Shown here: in pieces, positions 7,431 to 16,001 of the stretch
Numbering within the stretch: position 1 is the stretch's first letter
Layout: each line of letters begins with the position of its first letter
Assembly: GCA_026387405.1 (NCBI GenBank)
Contig: JAPLLV010000062.1
Coordinates: 1 to 34,690 of the forward strand
Direction: 5' to 3'
DNA: 34,690 bases
DNA from: Candidatus Omnitrophota bacterium
GTDB lineage: Bacteria; Omnitrophota; Gorgyraeia; Gygaellales; Profunditerraquicolaceae
Translations under genes and position numbers: made by a program
The notes under the pieces: generated by a model
What the model was told of the DNA's origin: nothing
The model's input: the letters and a program-made list of their open reading frames with translations, nothing else
Databases searched by the model: none

Positions 7431-8095
7431 TGATAATTATTCTATTAGGCCCTCCCGGAGCGGGGAAAGGCACTCAGGCAAAGGTTTTAGCCGAGAGGCT
7501 TAAGCTGCCGCATATCTCAACCGGCGATATGCTGCGTCAGAATGTTCAGGCCCGGACGAGCCTGGGTCTGGAGGCAAAAGATTTTATGGATAAAGGGGCC
7601 CTGGTCCCGGATGAGCTTCTTACCGAGATGCTAAAAATGAGGATCGCCGGAGCCGACACAGGAGAGGGTTTTATCCTGGACGGTTATCCGCGCAATAAAA
7701 GTCAGGCCGGGATCCTGGACGCTATGCTTAAAAAGATGGACCGGGAGTTAGATTTTGTGGCATACCTGGATGCCGGCGAGCCGGTAATCATCCAACGCCT
7801 CTCGGGCAGGCTGGTATGCCGTTCCTGCGGAAGCAATTTTCACGTTACTAATATGCCGCCTAAAAGGAAAGGCATTTGCGATAATTGCGGGGGGGAGCTT
7901 TATCAGAGGCAGGACGATAAGGTAGAGACCATTAAGAAGCGCCTAGAGGTGTATCTAAAAGAGACTTCGGGCCTGATCGATTATTACAGCAAACAGAACA
8001 AATTGCATCGTATTTCCGCCGACGGCGCCTCGAGTGTAGTCTTGGATCAGGTTATCCAGTTGGCTAAAGGCGCAGATGATTCCCTTAAAGTCTGA
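7430..8095 (+). CDS. adk: Adenylate kinase, zinc-LID type
   Basis: This protein interconverts ATP + AMP and 2 ADP. The P-loop GPPGAGKGTQA is at residues 7-17, followed by the AMP-binding segment HISTGDMLRQNVQ and DGYPRNKSQA. The LID domain (about residues 125-160) has Cys pairs CRSC and CDNC, which typically hold zinc. The length of 221 residues is normal for the long form. Its start overlaps the secY stop by 1 base and its end overlaps map by 20 bases, so secY-adk-map are probably coupled. Confidence 0.98.
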   Translation: MIIILLGPPGAGKGTQAKVLAERLKLPHISTGDMLRQNVQARTSLGLEAKDFMDKGALVPDELLTEMLKMRIAGADTGEGFILDGYPRNKSQAGILDAMLKKMDRELDFVAYLDAGEPVIIQRLSGRLVCRSCGSNFHVTNMPPKRKGICDNCGGELYQRQDDKVETIKKRLEVYLKETSGLIDYYSKQNKLHRISADGASSVVLDQVIQLAKGADDSLKV

Positions 8096-8819
8096 AAAAG
8101 ATTTGGTGATGCTCAGGGAATCCGGCAGGATCCTGGCTAAGGTTTTGCGGCAGTTATGTGAGTACGTCCGGCCGGGGATATCTACCGCACAAATTGACAA
8201 TTTAGCCGAGCAGCTGATATCCGAAACCAAGGGGAAGGCTGCCTTTAAGGGGTACAAGGGGTTTCCGGCAAGCGTATGTACTTCGGTTAACGAAGAGATC
8301 GTGCATGGTATACCTGGGCCCCGGGTACTCCTGGAAGGCGATATCCTGAGTCTTGATCTAGGCATCAATTATCAAGGTTATTTTTCCGACGCGGCAGTGA
8401 CCGTGCCCGTAGGCAGGGTGGACTTCCGGTCCAGCAAGCTCATTGAGGTAACGCGCAAGTCCTTATCCGAAGGGATAAGGCGGGCAAAAGCCGATAATCA
8501 TTTATCGGATATTTCCCACGCGATCCAGGGCTATGTGGAGGCGCGCGGTTTTTCCGTAGTGAGGCAGTTTGTGGGGCACGGCATAGGGGTATCGCTGCAC
8601 GAAGAGCCTGAGATCCCCAACTTCGGCGCTCCGCACAAGGGGGTTGTTCTTAAGAACGGTATGGTGTTGGCGATCGAACCGATGGTCAACGCCGGCGGCT
8701 GGGAGTCGAAGATCTCCGATAATTCCTGGACCGCGCTCACCAAAGACGGGTTGCGTTCCGCGCACTTTGAGCATACGGTGGCTATCATCCCAGGAGGCCC
8801 GGAGATCCTCACGGCCTAA
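8076..8819 (+). CDS. map: Methionine aminopeptidase, type I
   Basis: This 247-residue metallopeptidase removes the initiator Met from nascent proteins. It shows SVNEEIVHGIPG, the metal ligands in SLDLGINYQGYFSDAAVTVPVG (two Asp), GHGIGVSLHEEPEIPNFG (His), then AIEPMVNAGG and HFEHTVAI (Glu ligands). The ATG at 8076 gives MIPLKSEKDLVMLRESGRIL, the common N-terminus, at the cost of a 20-base overlap with adk. An internal start near 8109 would remove conserved residues. Confidence 0.97.
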   Translation: MIPLKSEKDLVMLRESGRILAKVLRQLCEYVRPGISTAQIDNLAEQLISETKGKAAFKGYKGFPASVCTSVNEEIVHGIPGPRVLLEGDILSLDLGINYQGYFSDAAVTVPVGRVDFRSSKLIEVTRKSLSEGIRRAKADNHLSDISHAIQGYVEARGFSVVRQFVGHGIGVSLHEEPEIPNFGAPHKGVVLKNGMVLAIEPMVNAGGWESKISDNSWTALTKDGLRSAHFEHTVAIIPGGPEILTA

Positions 8820-8871
8820 CGGATATCGCCGAAGTAAAATATTGGCCGAGTCGAGAACATAACAGAAGGAT

Positions 8872-9090
8872 ATGGCGAAAGAAGAATTAATTGAGACAGA
8901 AGGGGTAATAGTAGAAACGCTGCCCAATGCTATGTTCCGGGTGAAATTGGAGAACGGCCATATCGTTCTAGCCCATGTATCGGGTAAGATGCGCATGAAT
9001 TTCATAAGGATCCTGCCGGGGGATAAAGTAAAACTGGAACTTTCTCCGTACGATTTGAGCCGGGGGAGAATTACATTTAGGGTGAAATAA
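8872..9090 (+). CDS. infA: Translation initiation factor IF-1
   Basis: The 72 residues match the usual IF-1 length and sequence: [70 protein letters not shown]. It is a single OB fold that binds the 30S A site during initiation. Start ATG 8872 has GAAGG just upstream. The location between map and rpmJ is the common bacterial arrangement. Confidence 0.98.
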   Translation: MAKEELIETEGVIVETLPNAMFRVKLENGHIVLAHVSGKMRMNFIRILPGDKVKLELSPYDLSRGRITFRVK

Positions 9091-9116
9091 ATCAGAGGAA
9101 TTGGAGGTCTAACGGG

Positions 9117-9230
9117 GTGAAAGTAAAAGCGTCGGTTAAGAGGATCTGCGATAATTGTAAGATAGTTAAAAGAAGAGGGGTGGTGCTTGTGATCTGCACA
9201 AACCCCAAACACAAGCAAAGACAGGGTTAA
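9117..9230 (+). CDS. rpmJ: 50S ribosomal protein bL36 (GTG start)
   Basis: A short 37-codon gene starts with GTG at 9117 and ends at 9230. It encodes [17 protein letters not shown], then [20 protein letters not shown], the bL36 zinc ribbon with Cys-x2-Cys, a third Cys and a His ligand. GGAGG at about 9103-9107 gives a normal spacing to the GTG. bL36 folds around one zinc and stabilises rRNA near the factor-binding stalk. It lies between infA and rpsM, as expected. Confidence 0.95.
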   Translation: MKVKASVKRICDNCKIVKRRGVVLVICTNPKHKQRQG

Positions 9231-9245
9231 CGAAAGTAGGAGAAT

Positions 9246-9677
9246 ATGCCCAGAATATTAGGCGTAGATATTCCCAAGGAAAAAAGAATAGAGATCTCTC
9301 TCATGTATCTCTACGGCGTAGGCAGGGATTTATCCAATAAGATCCTTAAAGAGGCGGGGGTAAGCCCGGATAAACGCGCCAAGGATATGACTGAAGAAGA
9401 GATATTGCGCGTGACCAATATTATTCAGAAGGCAGGTTATAAAGTCGAGGGAGACTTGCGCAGGGATATCTCTCAGAATATAAAGAGGCTGGTCGATGTC
9501 GGTTCCTGGAGGGGGATGCGTCATAAGAAGGGGCTTCCGGTCAGGGGACAGCGTACCCGCACTAACGCCAGGACGCGTAAAGGCCCGCGCAGGGGCGGCA
9601 TGGCAGTGATCAAGAAGGCGGAAAGCCCTGCTGTTAAGAAGGCAGCGCCTGCTGCTGGAGTAAAGCCGGCGAAATAG
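9246..9677 (+). CDS. rpsM: 30S ribosomal protein uS13 with Ala/Lys tail
   Basis: The first 120 residues are standard uS13: [34 protein letters not shown], then [47 protein letters not shown]. uS13 lies in the 30S head and contacts P-site tRNA and the 50S. Most uS13 proteins end soon after KGPR. Here about 20 further residues follow, rich in Ala, Lys and Pro (total 143). It begins the alpha-operon block. Confidence 0.96.
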   Translation: MPRILGVDIPKEKRIEISLMYLYGVGRDLSNKILKEAGVSPDKRAKDMTEEEILRVTNIIQKAGYKVEGDLRRDISQNIKRLVDVGSWRGMRHKKGLPVRGQRTRTNARTRKGPRRGGMAVIKKAESPAVKKAAPAAGVKPAK

Positions 9678-9711
9678 TCGTTGGTCGTTAGTCGCTGGTC
9701 GTTAGTTAGTA
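9678..9711. repeat. Tandem 7-bp units GTCGTTA-type
   Basis: The gap after rpsM holds head-to-tail heptamers: GTCGTTG, GTCGTTA, GTCGCTG and GTCGTTA, then a decayed GTTAGTA. No gene is visible. The period is the same 7 bp as the arrays at 205-368, 1494-1521 and 16502-16572, but the unit is unrelated in sequence. A purine-rich stretch with GAGAGGGG (about 9717-9724) follows and serves as the rpsK ribosome binding region. Confidence 0.75.
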
Positions 9712-9736
9712 AAATAGAGAGGGGAAATAGAAAAAT

Positions 9737-10126
9737 ATGGCGACAAAAGAAAAAGCTAAAAAGAAAAAGATGGCCAAGGGGATTACCTCGGGGATAGCCC
9801 ATATCCAGGCTAGCTTTAATAACACCATTATTACTATCACCGACAAACAGGGCAATGTATTGGTCTGGTCTGCCCCGGGGATCGTCGGTTACAGCGGATC
9901 GAAGAAATCCACGCCCTTTGCGGCACAGATGGCTGCCTCTGACGCGGCGCGCAAGGCTAAGGATATCGGGATCAAAGAGGTGGAGGTATACGTAAAAGGG
10001 CCCGGTTTTGGCCGGGAGTCAGCCATCAGGGCATTGCAGGCATCGGGCCTGGTGATTACTTCGATAAAAGACGTCACTCCTATCCCGCATAACGGTTGTC
10101 GTCCGAAAAAGAAAAGGAGAGTTTAA
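9737..10126 (+). CDS. rpsK: 30S ribosomal protein uS11
   Basis: This 129-residue protein has the uS11 core: [58 protein letters not shown] and [46 protein letters not shown]. It lies on the 30S platform near the Shine-Dalgarno duplex. The N-terminus is Lys-rich. It is spaced 3 bases from rpsD. Confidence 0.97.
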   Translation: MATKEKAKKKKMAKGITSGIAHIQASFNNTIITITDKQGNVLVWSAPGIVGYSGSKKSTPFAAQMAASDAARKAKDIGIKEVEVYVKGPGFGRESAIRALQASGLVITSIKDVTPIPHNGCRPKKKRRV

Positions 10127-10129
10127 TTT

Positions 10130-10756
10130 ATGGGCCGTTATACTGAAGCAAGATGCAGGTTGTGCCGGCGTGAGGGAGAGAAATTGTTCCTCAAGGGGCC
10201 GCGTTGCAGCACCCCCAAGTGCGCAATAGCCAAAAAGCCGGCTATGCCCGGACAGCATGTGCAGACCCGGCAGAAGCTTTCCAACTATGGCGTGCAGCTT
10301 CGCCAGAAACAGAAGGTAAAGCGTATGTATGGGGTCCTGGAGAAACAATTCCGTCGTTATTTTAAGGTTGCCTCGCGTTCCAAGGGCGTTACCGGGAAGG
10401 TGCTTTTACAGTTATTGGAACGCAGGTTAGATAACGTGATCTTCCGCTTGGGTGTAGCGGTATCCCGCTCGCAGGCCCGGCAGATCGTGCGCCATAATTT
10501 TGTAATCGTGAATGACAAGAGGGTGAATATTCCGTCGTTTCTTGTAGATGTCAATGATACGGTCCAGTTAAAGGCCAAAGACAAGGCCAAGAATAAGCTA
10601 AAGGAGAACCTGGAACTTTCCAAGGATAGAAGCGTGCCGACGTGGCTTGAGTTCGCGCCCGCGGAATTAAAGGCGCGTATCGTCAGGCTTCCCCAAAAAG
10701 AAGATATCGCGGCGACTATCCAGGAACAGCTTATCGTAGAACTTTATTCCAAATAA
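10130..10756 (+). CDS. rpsD: 30S ribosomal protein uS4
   Basis: This 208-residue uS4 has the N-terminal Cys-containing region (CRLCRREGEKLFLKGPRC then C), the YGVQLRQKQKVKRMYGVLEKQFRRYF segment, and an S4 RNA-binding domain (RRLDNVIFRLGVAVSRSQARQIVRHNFVIVNDKRVNIPSF). Four Cys (in CRLC, RC and KC) suggest a zinc-type uS4. uS4 nucleates 30S body assembly and in E. coli represses its own operon. It precedes rpoA, as is common. Confidence 0.97.
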   Translation: MGRYTEARCRLCRREGEKLFLKGPRCSTPKCAIAKKPAMPGQHVQTRQKLSNYGVQLRQKQKVKRMYGVLEKQFRRYFKVASRSKGVTGKVLLQLLERRLDNVIFRLGVAVSRSQARQIVRHNFVIVNDKRVNIPSFLVDVNDTVQLKAKDKAKNKLKENLELSKDRSVPTWLEFAPAELKARIVRLPQKEDIAATIQEQLIVELYSK

Positions 10757-10783
10757 TAGATTCAAATCGCTAGGAGGAAATAG

Positions 10784-11776
10784 ATGGGTATAAAATGGAG
10801 AGATTTTCAGCTGCCAAAAAGGCTCGAGTGCGATGAGTCTACCTATACGAATACCTACGGGAAATTCTCCGCCGCCCCTTTTGAGCGTGGTTACGGCGTG
10901 ACTCTGGGTAATTCCCTGCGCAGGGTATTGTTATCGGCGATCGAGGGCAGCGCCGTTACGTCAGTGAAGCTCGCAGGTGTCCAGCATGAATTTTCCGCCA
11001 TCCCGGGCATCCTGGAGGATGTCACGGAGATAGTGCTTAACCTGAAGAGCCTGGTGTTAAATTCACATTCCAAGATCCCCAAGACGATTTCCATCAAGAA
11101 GGACCACAAGGGAGTGATTTTGGCAAAGGATATCGAGGCCGACGACACAGTAGAGATAATCAACCCTGACCTGCACATCGCCACCCTTACCAAGGATGTC
11201 AAATTCCATGTAGAGCTTGAGGTGGCAAGGGGCCGCGGCTATTGTCCCGCGGAGCTGAATAAGAAAGAAGAGACGACGTCGGGGGTCATACCGGTAGATT
11301 CGCTTTTTTCTCCGGTTAATAAAGTAAATTTCAACGTCGAGAATACCCGCGTGGGCCAGCGCACAGATTATGATAAGCTCAATATAGAGATCTGGACCAA
11401 CGGCGCCATTACTCCAAAGGACGCGCTTTTGTACGCCTCCAATATCCTGCAGAGGCACCTGGATATCTTTGTCAATTTCGGGCAGCTTCCCGAAGATGCC
11501 GAAGAAGAAGAGCTTGAGATGAGTAAGGAGGAAGTGGTGCTTTATGAGAAGCTGCGCCTGCCGATATCGGAACTCGAGCTTTCGGTGCGCAGCTCAAACT
11601 GCCTGCGGGAAGCCAATATCAAGGTGATCGCGGACCTGGTGAAGAAGACAGAGGACGAGATGCTCAGCTTCAAAAACTTCGGAAAGAAGTCCTTGACCGA
11701 GATAAAGGAGCTTTTGGCCGGAATGGGGCTGACTTTGGGTATGCAGGTGGATAGCAAGAAATTGAAGAAGGGATAG
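10784..11776 (+). CDS. rpoA: RNA polymerase alpha subunit
   Basis: This 330-residue protein has both alpha domains. The N-terminal dimerisation domain shows FERGYGVTLGNSLRRVLLSAIEGSAVTSVKLAGVQHEFSAIPGILEDVTEIVLNLK and later VNKVNFNVENTRVGQRTDYDKLNIEIWTNG. The C-terminal domain (about residues 250-325) has LELSVRSSNCLREANIKVIADLVKKTEDEMLSFKNFGKKSLTEIKELLAGMGLTLGM, which contacts UP elements and activators. AGGAGG upstream at about 10772-10777 gives a strong ribosome binding site. It lies between rpsD and rplQ. Confidence 0.98.
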   Translation: MGIKWRDFQLPKRLECDESTYTNTYGKFSAAPFERGYGVTLGNSLRRVLLSAIEGSAVTSVKLAGVQHEFSAIPGILEDVTEIVLNLKSLVLNSHSKIPKTISIKKDHKGVILAKDIEADDTVEIINPDLHIATLTKDVKFHVELEVARGRGYCPAELNKKEETTSGVIPVDSLFSPVNKVNFNVENTRVGQRTDYDKLNIEIWTNGAITPKDALLYASNILQRHLDIFVNFGQLPEDAEEEELEMSKEEVVLYEKLRLPISELELSVRSSNCLREANIKVIADLVKKTEDEMLSFKNFGKKSLTEIKELLAGMGLTLGMQVDSKKLKKG

Positions 11777-11783
11777 CCAAAAA

Positions 11784-12362
11784 ATGAGACACAGGGTAAA
11801 TCACTTTCAGCTAAACCGTTTCGCCAGTTGGCGGCGCGCTACTGCCTTGAGCCTGGTAAGGAACCTGCTTATCCGGCAATCCATAAGGACTACAAAGGCA
11901 AGGGCTTTGCTTGCCAAGCCCATGGTGGACAAATTGATTTCGTTGGCTAAAGATAATTCTTTGGCGGCAAAAAGGCAGGCGTTTAAGCTGCTGGGCGACC
12001 ATGAACTGGTGAGCAGGCTGTTTAAAGAGGCCCCGCGTTTCAATAATCGGGCGGGAGGATATACCCGTATACTTAATTTTGGCTCCCGGCGCGGAGATAA
12101 CGCCCGGATGGTGGTATTTGAATTGACCGAGATCAAGAAGAAAGAGCCCCCCCTGAAAAAGAAGAAAAAAGATACAGAGTCACATGATAAGGAAGAACCG
12201 ATCACCACTACAGCCGAAACGATAAAGGAAACTGCTCCTAAGGAGCAAAAACCCGAGGCGAAACCCGCGGTTAAGGAAAAACCGCCGGTCAATAAAAAGC
12301 CTAATAAGAATTTCTTAGGCGGCTTAAGAAGCATCTTTAAAAAAGAGAGAGATTCTCTGTAG
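11784..12362 (+). CDS. rplQ: 50S ribosomal protein bL17 with long charged tail
   Basis: Residues 1-118 are standard bL17: MRHRVNHFQLNRFASWRRATALSLVRNLLIRQSIRTTKARA, then the fold ending RFNNRAGGYTRILNFGSRRGDNARMVVFEL. After that comes about 70 residues of Lys/Glu/Pro/Thr-rich sequence ending GGLRSIFKKERDSL, giving 192 residues. bL17 sits near the tunnel exit, so the tail could reach the solvent or chaperones; that role is inference. This is the last gene of the ribosomal block. The next gene starts 2 bases after its stop. Confidence 0.95.
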   Translation: MRHRVNHFQLNRFASWRRATALSLVRNLLIRQSIRTTKARALLAKPMVDKLISLAKDNSLAAKRQAFKLLGDHELVSRLFKEAPRFNNRAGGYTRILNFGSRRGDNARMVVFELTEIKKKEPPLKKKKKDTESHDKEEPITTTAETIKETAPKEQKPEAKPAVKEKPPVNKKPNKNFLGGLRSIFKKERDSL

Positions 12363-12364
12363 GG

Positions 12365-13540
12365 ATGCGTATAGATAATCGTCTTGCCGAACGTCTAAAG
12401 AAAATAAAACCCTCCTCGACCCTTGCTATCACTTCCAAGGCAAAAAAATTAAAATCCGAAGGCAAGGACGTCATAAGTTTTGCCGCAGGCGAACCTGATT
12501 TTGACACCCCGGATTTCATCAAAGACGCCGCGATAGAAGCCATCCGCTTGGGGTTCACCAAATATACTCCTTCCACCGGTACCCTCGAATTAAAACAAGC
12601 CATCATAGAGAAATTCAAAAGAGATAACGCCCTGGAATACGCCCCTAACCAGATCGTCGTATCCTGCGGCGCAAAGCACAGCATATTCAATGTTATCTTG
12701 ACGCTTATAGGGCCTCAAGACGAGGTATTGGTGCCGCTTCCTTTTTGGGTAAGCTACCCGGAAATGGTGTATCTTGCCCAGGGAGGCGTGTGTTTTATTA
12801 AGACAGAGGCGAAAGACAGCTTTAAGGTCACCCCGGAGCAACTCTTACGTCATATAACCCCAAAGACAAAATTGCTCATCCTGAACACTCCTTCCAATCC
12901 TTCGGGATGCGTTTACACGCGCCAGGAATTGGATAAGATCGCCGCTATATGCGTTGAGAAGAACATTTTTGTCATCTCGGATGAGATCTACGAAAAGCTT
13001 ATTTACGATAATTTAAAACATGTTTCTATTGCTTCATTGGGTAAAGAGATTTATAATCAGACTATCACTATCAACGGCCTTTCCAAAAGCTACTCTATGA
13101 CCGGATGGCGCATTGGCTATCTGGGGGGGCCGGTTGATATCGTTGAGGCCGTATCCAGGCTGCAGGATCACTCTACTTCCAATCCGGCATCTATTTCGCA
13201 AAAGGCCGCGTTAGCTGCCTTAAAAGCCCCGGACGATTTTATAAAAACTATGAAAGGGGAGTTTCAGAAACGCCGTGATTATCTGGTTGACAGGCTCTCT
13301 GCGATTAAAAATATAGGTTTCATCCGGCCGCAGGGCGCTTTTTACGCCTTCTGTGACATAAAAAATACCGGCCTTGACTCCGTAACTTTATCCACGCGCC
13401 TGCTTGAAGAGTCGCTGGTTGCGGTAATACCGGGTGAGAGTTTTGGCCGGGATGATTATGTGCGTTTAAGTTTCGCCGCCTCCTTAGAGCAGATTGAAAA
13501 AGGTATGGACAGGTTCGAAGGGTGGCTGAAAAAAATATAG
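12365..13540 (+). CDS. aspC: PLP-dependent aminotransferase, aspartate aminotransferase type
   Basis: This 391-residue class I/II aminotransferase resembles bacterial Ib aspartate aminotransferases. It has FAAGEPDFDTPDFIKDAAIEAI and TKYTPSTGTLELKQAI near the N-terminus, NTPSNPSGCVYTRQELDKIA with the conserved Asn, SDEIYEKLIYD with the PLP-ring Asp and Tyr, and the Schiff-base Lys at about residue 241 in GLSKSYSMTGWRIGY. It probably exchanges amino groups between aspartate and 2-oxoglutarate. That fits the neighbouring dehydrogenases handling oxaloacetate and 2-oxoglutarate. Exact substrate preference cannot be read from sequence. Confidence 0.9.
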   Translation: MRIDNRLAERLKKIKPSSTLAITSKAKKLKSEGKDVISFAAGEPDFDTPDFIKDAAIEAIRLGFTKYTPSTGTLELKQAIIEKFKRDNALEYAPNQIVVSCGAKHSIFNVILTLIGPQDEVLVPLPFWVSYPEMVYLAQGGVCFIKTEAKDSFKVTPEQLLRHITPKTKLLILNTPSNPSGCVYTRQELDKIAAICVEKNIFVISDEIYEKLIYDNLKHVSIASLGKEIYNQTITINGLSKSYSMTGWRIGYLGGPVDIVEAVSRLQDHSTSNPASISQKAALAALKAPDDFIKTMKGEFQKRRDYLVDRLSAIKNIGFIRPQGAFYAFCDIKNTGLDSVTLSTRLLEESLVAVIPGESFGRDDYVRLSFAASLEQIEKGMDRFEGWLKKI

Positions 13541-13543
13541 ACC

Positions 13544-14806
13544 ATGGGACATACGATCGCCGAAAAAATACTGAGTAATCATTCCGGAAGGGATCTTGAG
13601 GCCGGGGATTTCACCATCTGCAAGGTGGATTTTACCTTTGGCCAGGACGGCACTTCCGCGATCATCATTGATAGGATGAAGGAGTTGGGCGTTACGGTTC
13701 CTAAGACGGCCTTTTGCATGGTGATCGATCACAGTTCCCCGTCTCCCAATGAAGGGGTTTCGCGGGTGCATAAGAAAATGCGCGATGCCGGCCGCCAATT
13801 CGGCGCGGAGCTTTACGATATCGGCTGCGGCGTTTGCCATCAGGTTATCCCTGAATCCGGAAGGATCCTTCCCGGAGACCTGGTCTTGGGAGCGGATTCG
13901 CATACCTGCACCTACGGGGCGCTGGGCGTTTTTTCAACCGGCGTGGGCTCAACGGATTTAGCGGTTACTCTGGCCAATGGAAAAAACTGGTTCAAGGTCC
14001 CTGAGACCTTCAAGATAATAGTCAAAGGAAAATTGCCGAAAGGTGTATTCGCTAAAGACGTAATACTCTATATTATTACGCAAGTGGGCGCCTCGGGGGC
14101 GACTTACAAGGCAGTGGAATTCAGCGGTCCGGTAATCGACTCTTTGGATATGGACGGCCGTTTTACGATTTGCAATATGGTGGTGGAGATGGGGGCAAAG
14201 TGCGGCTTTACCCCCGTAGACAAAAAAGTAATTGATTGGTTATCCGGCCGGGGCGTTAAAACAAAGAAGATCAAGCCGATCTCAGCCGATAAAGACGCGC
14301 GCTATGAAAAGGTATTGGAATTTGACATATCGCGCCTTGCGCCGCAGGTATCCAGGCCGCATAGTGTGGACAGCGCCCAACCAATAGGCAAACTAAAAGC
14401 AGTCAAAATAAATGAGGCGTATCTGGGGACATGCACTAACGGAAGGCTGGAAGATCTAAAGATAGCGGCAAAAATATTAAGGTCTAGAAAAGTGGCAAAG
14501 GGAGTGAAGTTCATTATAGCCCCGGCATCCCGCACGATCCTGCTTGAGGCGTTGAGGCTGGGATTGATCGATGTATTTATTAAGGCCGGGGCAGTAGTGG
14601 TTGCCCCGGGCTGCGGGCCCTGCGTGGGCACGCATAACGGCATACCCGCTGACGGAGAATCCGTTATCTCTACGGCAAACCGTAATTTTAAAGGCAGGAT
14701 GGGGAACCCCAGCGCCTTTATTTATCTGGCTTCGCCGGCAACGGTATGCGCATCGGCAGTAAACGGAAAAATCAGCGACCCTAGAAAATTCTTAAGAAAG
14801 AGGTGA
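13544..14806 (+). CDS. leuC: LeuC/homoaconitase-family dehydratase, large subunit
   Basis: This 420-residue protein is the short, archaeal-type large subunit of the 3-isopropylmalate dehydratase/homoaconitase family. Visible motifs are HSSPSPNEG, GVCHQV, LVLGADSHTCTYGALGVFSTGVGSTD, and the three [4Fe-4S] Cys ligands at about 297 (GTCTNGR), 357 and 360 (GCGPCVG). It pairs with the small subunit at 16002. The separating gene is a pilT-like ATPase. Because the neighbours are isocitrate and malate dehydrogenases and no leucine gene is visible, the physiological substrate could be citrate/isocitrate rather than isopropylmalate. Confidence 0.88.
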   Translation: MGHTIAEKILSNHSGRDLEAGDFTICKVDFTFGQDGTSAIIIDRMKELGVTVPKTAFCMVIDHSSPSPNEGVSRVHKKMRDAGRQFGAELYDIGCGVCHQVIPESGRILPGDLVLGADSHTCTYGALGVFSTGVGSTDLAVTLANGKNWFKVPETFKIIVKGKLPKGVFAKDVILYIITQVGASGATYKAVEFSGPVIDSLDMDGRFTICNMVVEMGAKCGFTPVDKKVIDWLSGRGVKTKKIKPISADKDARYEKVLEFDISRLAPQVSRPHSVDSAQPIGKLKAVKINEAYLGTCTNGRLEDLKIAAKILRSRKVAKGVKFIIAPASRTILLEALRLGLIDVFIKAGAVVVAPGCGPCVGTHNGIPADGESVISTANRNFKGRMGNPSAFIYLASPATVCASAVNGKISDPRKFLRKR

Positions 14807-14809
14807 GTT

Positions 14810-15856
14810 ATGGAGATACGCGAACTGCTGTTGTTATGCATCGAGAAAAAAGCATCGGACCTGCACCTTACCGAGAATGAACCGCCTTTATTGCGTATCG
14901 ACGGCAAGATCTTCCGCACCGACCTGGAAAAATTAAAGAGCGAGAAGCTAAAAAGCCTGATCTACAGCGTGCTTTCTAATTCTCAGAAGGAATTATTTGA
15001 ACGGGACCTGGAGTTGGATTTTTCCATAGCCCTTCCCGGCCTGGACCGTTTCCGGGTAAATGTGCATATGCAAAAAGGATGCGTGGAGGCGGCCTTGCGC
15101 CGCGTGCCGCTGGTTATTCCCGGCCTGCAGGACTTGGGGCTGCCTCAGATAGTCGCGGACATGGCGCGCAAACACAGCGGCCTGATCCTTGTAACCGGGC
15201 CGACCGGTATGGGCAAGACTACCACTTTGGCTGCGCTCATCGATCTGATCAACAACGAACGGGAGTGTATGATCATTACTATCGAGGACCCGATAGAATT
15301 TATCTTTAGTAACAAGAAAAGCGTAATCAAGCAAAGAGAAGTTTACGCGGATACGCGGTCTTTTGCTGAAGCGCTAAAGCATACCTTAAGGCAGGACCCC
15401 AATGTGATCGTCGTAGGAGAGATGCGCGATCTGGAGACGATCGCTACCACATTGACGGCGGCAGAAACAGGCCATTTGGTCCTGGCAACGTTGCATACTC
15501 CCGATGCCCCTCAGACCGTAGAGAGGATTATCGATGTATTCCCGCCTTATCAGCAGCAACAGGTAAAGTTGCAATTGTCGGATTGCCTGCAGTGTGTGGT
15601 GTCGCAGCTATTGCTTCCCCGTGCGGATGGGCGAGGCAGAATCTTAGCTGCGGAGGTCATGGTCGCTACGCCGGGCGTAAGGAATCTTATCCGTGAACAG
15701 GAGATCGAGCAGATCCCCACTATTATGCAGACCGGCGCCCAGTATGGCATGTGCACCATGGATAAATCCCTGAAGGCGTTATATCAAAGCGGGATGATCA
15801 GCCTGGATGTAGCCATGTCCAAGGTAAAGGACATCGAGGAATTTAAGGAACTATAG
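14810..15856 (+). CDS. pilT: PilT/PilU-like type IV pilus retraction ATPase
   Basis: This 348-residue protein belongs to the PilT family of secretion ATPases. The N-terminus has KASDLHLTENEPPLLRIDGKI. The Walker A is GPTGMGKTTT at residues 130-139, with Met where most PilT have Ser. An Asp box (IITIEDPIEF), Walker B (DPNVIVVGEMRD) and His box (GHLVLATLHTPDAPQTVERIIDVFPPYQQQQVKLQLSDCLQ) follow. It ends with the C-terminal Cys-free helix DIEEFKEL. PilT hexamers depolymerise type IV pili in the cytoplasm. It interrupts the LeuC/LeuD gene pair with 3-base spacing to leuC and has no pilus genes beside it. Confidence 0.92.
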   Translation: MEIRELLLLCIEKKASDLHLTENEPPLLRIDGKIFRTDLEKLKSEKLKSLIYSVLSNSQKELFERDLELDFSIALPGLDRFRVNVHMQKGCVEAALRRVPLVIPGLQDLGLPQIVADMARKHSGLILVTGPTGMGKTTTLAALIDLINNERECMIITIEDPIEFIFSNKKSVIKQREVYADTRSFAEALKHTLRQDPNVIVVGEMRDLETIATTLTAAETGHLVLATLHTPDAPQTVERIIDVFPPYQQQQVKLQLSDCLQCVVSQLLLPRADGRGRILAAEVMVATPGVRNLIREQEIEQIPTIMQTGAQYGMCTMDKSLKALYQSGMISLDVAMSKVKDIEEFKEL

Positions 15857-15866
15857 AGAATATGCT

Positions 15867-15978
15867 GTCATTACGAGGGAGCGAAGCGACCGAAGCAATC
15901 TCTAAAACGTGATTGCCTGTCTAGCGGCAAGGCTGCTGGCTTCGCCCGCCACCTTTGGTGGCGAGGCTTCGCAATGAC
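15867..15978. mobile_element. MITE-like element with GTCATT..AATGAC ends
   Basis: The 145-bp gap between pilT and leuD contains an element of about 112 bp. The left end is GTCATTACGAGGGAGCGAAG and the right end is GGCTTCGCAATGAC, an imperfect inverted repeat. Internally AAGCAATCTC and GATTGCCTG pair, and GCCACC/GGTGGC forms a small hairpin. The GTCATTnCGAGnGAAGCGACGAAGCAATCTC phrase is one I know as a recurrent dispersed repeat in many unrelated bacterial genomes. It encodes nothing recognisable. Target duplications were not identified. Confidence 0.75.
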
Positions 15979-16001
15979 TACGATCTGAAAAGTATCTAAT
16001 T

